8,819 nucleotides of DNA from JBBQXV01 sp043785585 (GTDB lineage: Bacteria > Myxococcota_A > Polyangia > Polyangiales > Polyangiaceae), in the NCBI GenBank assembly GCA_043785585.1, contig JAYVXB010000038.1:1-8819 (forward strand), given 5' to 3'. The notes under the pieces were generated by a model. It had not been told where the DNA came from and did not search any database. It saw only the letters and a list, made by a program, of their open reading frames with translations. Made by a program: the position numbers and the translations under genes. Below, piece after piece: positions 6,467 to 8,819 of the stretch (its first letter is position 1; each line of letters opens with the position of its first letter).

Positions 6467-7096
6467 CTAGCCGCGTACCGCTGCGATGAAGGCGCGGACG
6501 CGTGCGATGTCTTTGACGCCGGGCGTTCCGGCCTCGACGCCGCTCGCCACATCGACGCAATAGGGACGAACGACGCGCACCGCTTCGGCGACGTTGTCCG
6601 GCGTCAGTCCGCCCGCGAGCGTGAGCTTCCGTGTTCTGGCGAGATCACGAACGAGCGCCCAGTCGAACGTCGTTCCCGTTCCGCCGAGCGCGCCGGAGAC
6701 CTTCGCGTCGACGAGGATGTACTCCCCGGGAAACGTCGCCGCTGCGTCGACGTCGCTCGCGTCCGCGACGCGGATCGCCTTGTACGCATGCGGGAGGAGC
6801 GCCGCGAGCCCGTCGGGTCGCTCGTCACCGTGAAGCTGAAGGCATCCGAGCTCCGCCTCCGCGCGCAGTCGCCGCATCGCCTCGACATCGAGATCCGCCA
6901 CGACGCCGACGACGAGCGCGCGATCGCCGACGCTCCGAACGATCTCCCGCGCCCGCGCCGCGTCGATCCGGCGTGGGCTCGACGAAATGAAATTCAATCC
7001 GATCGCCGACGCTCCGGCCTCGACGCAGAGCAGAGCGTCGTCAACGCTCGTCACTCCGCATACCTTGACGTGCGTCGTCACGTTACGCGGGCTCAC
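6467..7096 (-). CDS. trpF: Phosphoribosylanthranilate isomerase
   Basis: The 209-residue enzyme is a single TIM barrel of normal family length. It catalyses the Amadori rearrangement of N-(5'-phosphoribosyl)anthranilate to CdRP in tryptophan synthesis. Signatures appear in the expected order: KVCGVT at 11-16 with the catalytic cysteine Cys13, GLNF..SSPRRI at 33-44, VGVVADL, LQLHGDE at 86-92, YKAIRV, ILVDAK with catalytic Asp130, GGTGTTFDW at 138-146, LAGGLTPDNV at 160-169 and DVASGVE at 182-188. The last few form the phosphate-binding loops. It starts with GTG at 7096, which overlaps the stop of the receiver gene as GTGA; no Shine-Dalgarno sequence is seen, so coupled translation is likely. 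A second GTG five codons later is less likely. No other trp gene is in the window, so trpF is separated from any trp operon, at least on this side. It ends 6 bp from the convergent ligase gene. Confidence 0.95.
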   Translation of the reverse strand: MSPRNVTTHVKVCGVTSVDDALLCVEAGASAIGLNFISSSPRRIDAARAREIVRSVGDRALVVGVVADLDVEAMRRLRAEAELGCLQLHGDERPDGLAALLPHAYKAIRVADASDVDAAATFPGEYILVDAKVSGALGGTGTTFDWALVRDLARTRKLTLAGGLTPDNVAEAVRVVRPYCVDVASGVEAGTPGVKDIARVRAFIAAVRG

Positions 7097-7476
7097 GTGT
7101 CGATCTTGAGAAGCTCTTTCACTTTGGCGATCACCTGCGGCGCCTGGATCGGCTTCGTGATGTACGCGTTCGCGCCGAGCTCGAGCGCGCGCTTTCGATC
7201 CTCGGTCGATCCCTCGGTCGTGATGACGATGATCGGCGTGTTCTTGTGCGTCGGATCCGTGCGCACGCGCTTGACGAGCTTGAGCCCGTCCATGATCGGC
7301 ATGTTGATGTCGGTGAGGATGATGTCGAACTTTCCGCCCGCGAGCTTGCGAAGGCCGTCGACGCCGTCGTCCGCTTCCGTGACGCGCAGACTCTTCACGC
7401 GCGAGAGCGCCAGCACGAGAAGCTGGCGCATCATCGGCGAGTCTTCGACGACCAGACAGGAATATTCGGCGCTCAT
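7093..7476 (-). CDS. Stand-alone CheY-like response regulator receiver
   Basis: The 127-residue protein is one receiver domain with no output domain. The conserved set is complete: acidic pair E11-D12, phosphoacceptor D56 within ILTDINMP, the T86 switch residue within VITTEG, an aromatic Y105, and K108-P109 in YITKP. It should accept phosphate from a histidine kinase and signal by protein-protein contact. No kinase is visible in the window. The gene follows the coiled-coil/GAF gene by 80 bp on the same strand and overlaps trpF by four bases. ATG 7476 gives the canonical receiver start; the longer open frame upstream only runs antiparallel-frame through the GAF gene. The ribosome binding site is weak. 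The 80-bp gap contains an imperfect repeat of CCTCTCGACG-like sequence on the minus strand and may hold a minor promoter, but none is clear. A chemotaxis-like or motility role is possible but not shown. Confidence 0.92.
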   Translation of the reverse strand: MSAEYSCLVVEDSPMMRQLLVLALSRVKSLRVTEADDGVDGLRKLAGGKFDIILTDINMPIMDGLKLVKRVRTDPTHKNTPIIVITTEGSTEDRKRALELGANAYITKPIQAPQVIAKVKELLKIDT

Positions 7477-7556
7477 CGATCCGTCTCGTGGGGCAAAAGA
7501 AGCGTAGGCGTGTGTCTCACGTTCGTCGTGCTCGCGTCTAGAGAGGCGTCGAGAGG
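7477..7556 (-). other. 80-bp gap between GAF and receiver genes
   Basis: Read on the minus strand, the gap begins with two closely spaced similar units, CCTCTCGACG and CCTCTCTAGACG, then a run ending in TTCTTTTGCCCC before the receiver ATG. No clear promoter pair, terminator or strong Shine-Dalgarno sequence is visible. It is wider than the other joins in this minus-strand cluster. Confidence 0.4.
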
Positions 7557-8441
7557 CTACGTTCCAACGTCGTGAAGCGACTCGAGGCTCGGGCGCGCGC
7601 TCCCCGCGCGTTCGTAGATGAGCGCGCCGGTGAGCGCGACGGCGGCGTGCGCGCCGAGAAGCTTGAAGAGCTCGTGGTCGACCGGAGCGAACGTCTTTTT
7701 TTGTGGAAGGAGCGTGTAGATGACGATGACGCCGACGATCTCGTCGTCGACGCGCATGGGGACGCACGCGGCGGGCGAATCGAGCGTGGCGCGGCGCACT
7801 TCGTCGCCGAGAACGCGCGGAATGCCGGTGAGAAAAACGCGCTCGATGATCGCCGCGGCGCCGGAGCCGCTCGGCGCGGCGTCGTGGACGGTGATCGGCG
7901 CGAGCGCGCTTTTCTCGACGCCGTCGCTCGCGACCGCGACGAGCTTGCGCTTCGATTCGTCGAGGACGAAGAACGCGAGAGACCGCGCGCCGACGAGCTG
8001 AAGGAGCAGCTCGCGCAGGTGACGCAGCACGACCGGCAAGCGCAACGTCGAGTGCAGCTGGTAGCTCGCGACGTAGAGGTTCGCGAAGTTCTCGAGCTCG
8101 GACTCGATCTCGGCGAAGCGATTCGTGAACTTGTTCGTCGTCTCCTCGGCCTCGTGCACCTCGCCGAGCAGCCGCTCGCGCTCGCGTTCGAGCTGCTCGA
8201 TCTTTCCGAGGAGCTCGCGCACCGCGCTGTCCTTCGCGAGCTGCGTGCGAAGCTTCGTGTTCTCGGTCTCGAGCGCAGAGAGCCGCCCGCGCAGCCGCTC
8301 GTTCTCGCTGACGAGCTCCTCGGTGAACTCGGCGCCGCGCTTGAAGAAGGTCTGCACGAACTCCGCGCGCTTCACCTTCAGATCTGCCGCCAAGTCGACC
8401 GGCGGACCATCGCTGCGCCGGCGCGCCTTCTTATCGACCAT
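7557..8441 (-). CDS. Coiled-coil and GAF domain protein
   Basis: The 294-residue protein has a basic N-terminus (MVDKKARRRS), a long charged heptad-like region (about 36-125, rich in Glu, Arg and Leu, for example ENERLRGRLSALETENTKLR) predicted to form a coiled coil, and a GAF-like domain (about 126-278) with FFVLDESKRKLVAVASDG, then ACVPMRVDDEIVGVIVIY and a closing helix LGAHAAVALTGALIYERA. GAF domains bind small ligands or mediate dimer contacts; no ligand residues typical of haem, bilin or cyclic nucleotide binding could be assigned. There is no signal peptide, membrane helix, kinase, GGDEF or HD domain, so the output is probably by protein contact, perhaps with the receiver encoded next. 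Start ATG 8441 has GAGAGGG upstream (8452-8446). It begins 24 bp after the fni stop. Identity of the GAF fold is well supported by pattern; function is unknown. Confidence 0.85.
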   Translation of the reverse strand: MVDKKARRRSDGPPVDLAADLKVKRAEFVQTFFKRGAEFTEELVSENERLRGRLSALETENTKLRTQLAKDSAVRELLGKIEQLERERERLLGEVHEAEETTNKFTNRFAEIESELENFANLYVASYQLHSTLRLPVVLRHLRELLLQLVGARSLAFFVLDESKRKLVAVASDGVEKSALAPITVHDAAPSGSGAAAIIERVFLTGIPRVLGDEVRRATLDSPAACVPMRVDDEIVGVIVIYTLLPQKKTFAPVDHELFKLLGAHAAVALTGALIYERAGSARPSLESLHDVGT

Positions 8442-8445
8442 GGAG

Positions 8446-8452
8446 CCCTCTC
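8446..8452 (-). promoter_or_regulatory. Shine-Dalgarno GAGAGGG for the GAF gene
   Basis: On the minus strand, GAGAGGG ends 4 bases before the ATG at 8441 (the GAGG core is 5 bases away) and lies within the 24-bp gap after fni. It supports the chosen start. Confidence 0.6.
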
Positions 8453-8465
8453 GCCGACGAGCGTA

Positions 8466-8819
8466 TCACGGCGCTGGGCCGCCCAGCTGATCGAGCCAAG
8501 CGCGCAATTCGCCGCCGACGACGCGCGGCGCGCGACGAAGCGCGTCGAGGTTGCGGCTGCCGGTCAGCAGCATCGCCGCGCGAAGCTCCGCCTCGACGCG
8601 ATCGAGAAACGCGATCGCCGCGCCTCGCCCGCCCGCGTGGAGCGCCTTCAAGACGGGCCGCGCGATCCCGGCCGCCGAGGCGCCGAGCGCGATCGCCTTC
8701 GCGATCTCGATCCCGTTGCCGACGCCGCCGGTCGCGATGATCGTTTCGAAGCCGAGGGGCGCGAGGAGCGCGACGCTCGCCGCCGTGGGGATCCCCCAGT
8801 CCCAGAGCGCCTCGCCGAG
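8466..8819 (-). CDS. fni: Type 2 isopentenyl-diphosphate delta-isomerase, C-terminal part
   Basis: The frame is open to the window edge, so only the last 117 residues (about one third of the usual length) are seen. Family signatures are clear: DWGIPTA near the start, then IIATGGVGNGIEIAKAIALGA, which corresponds to the FMN phosphate-binding part of the barrel, and LLTGSRNLDALRRAP with a final GELRAWL segment. The enzyme is FMN- and NADPH-dependent and interconverts isopentenyl and dimethylallyl diphosphate. It is typical of lineages that use the mevalonate pathway, which is known in myxobacteria, so further mevalonate genes may lie upstream on the minus strand outside the window. It is followed after 24 bp by the GAF gene on the same strand. 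Confidence 0.93.
   Translation of the reverse strand, partial: LGEALWDWGIPTAASVALLAPLGFETIIATGGVGNGIEIAKAIALGASAAGIARPVLKALHAGGRGAAIAFLDRVEAELRAAMLLTGSRNLDALRRAPRVVGGELRAWLDQLGGPAP

Noticed and set aside
6457..6470. CTAG-six bases-CTAG inverted repeat at the convergent stops
   Set aside because: Only four base pairs formed by two stop codons and their flanks, with no T-run; too weak to be a terminator.

Overview
The window is dense, very GC-rich DNA with strong G/C preference at third codon positions. Gene content points to a deltaproteobacterial relative, most likely Myxococcota (a myxobacterium): an AgmX/PglI-type C-terminal domain on a lipoprotein, Bat-like von Willebrand factor A (vWA) membrane proteins, a plant-type glutamate-cysteine ligase and a type 2 isopentenyl-diphosphate isomerase. 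The lineage call is inference from gene families; no rRNA or other marker is present. No tRNA, rRNA, insertion sequence, CRISPR array or phage gene was seen.

Left half, plus strand (1-4827): the C-terminal end of a BatA-like membrane protein is followed, with an ATGA overlap, by a 944-residue membrane protein with two vWA domains. After 16 bp comes a secreted SGNH/GDSL hydrolase (TTG start), and after 9 bp a lipoprotein with an AgmX/PglI-like tail (GTG start). The tight spacing suggests one envelope-related transcription unit. A 7-codon mini-ORF bridges the vWA stop and the TTG start, overlapping both by four bases.

Centre (4828-5080): the only sizeable gap, 253 bp. It holds a perfect 7-bp hairpin just after the lipoprotein stop, a longer GC-rich stem-loop with a competing alternative pairing, a 10-bp palindrome, and a 27-codon ORF with its own Shine-Dalgarno sequence that overlaps the next gene's start as ATGA. 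That next gene (5081-6460) is a plant-type glutamate-cysteine ligase (first step of glutathione synthesis). Its only two cysteines fall where the plant enzymes carry a conserved disulfide.

Right half, minus strand (8819 down to 6467): the C-terminal third of a type 2 isopentenyl-diphosphate isomerase (fni), a coiled-coil plus GAF protein, a stand-alone CheY-like receiver, and phosphoribosylanthranilate isomerase (trpF), which overlaps the receiver by GTGA. It looks like one operon joining isoprenoid, signalling and tryptophan genes. It converges on the ligase gene with only 6 bp between the two stop codons.

Most genes are recognisable families. The least expected observations are the two short ORFs that bridge gene starts lacking a ribosome binding site, the switch-like leader before the ligase, and the kinase-less GAF/receiver pair coupled to trpF.
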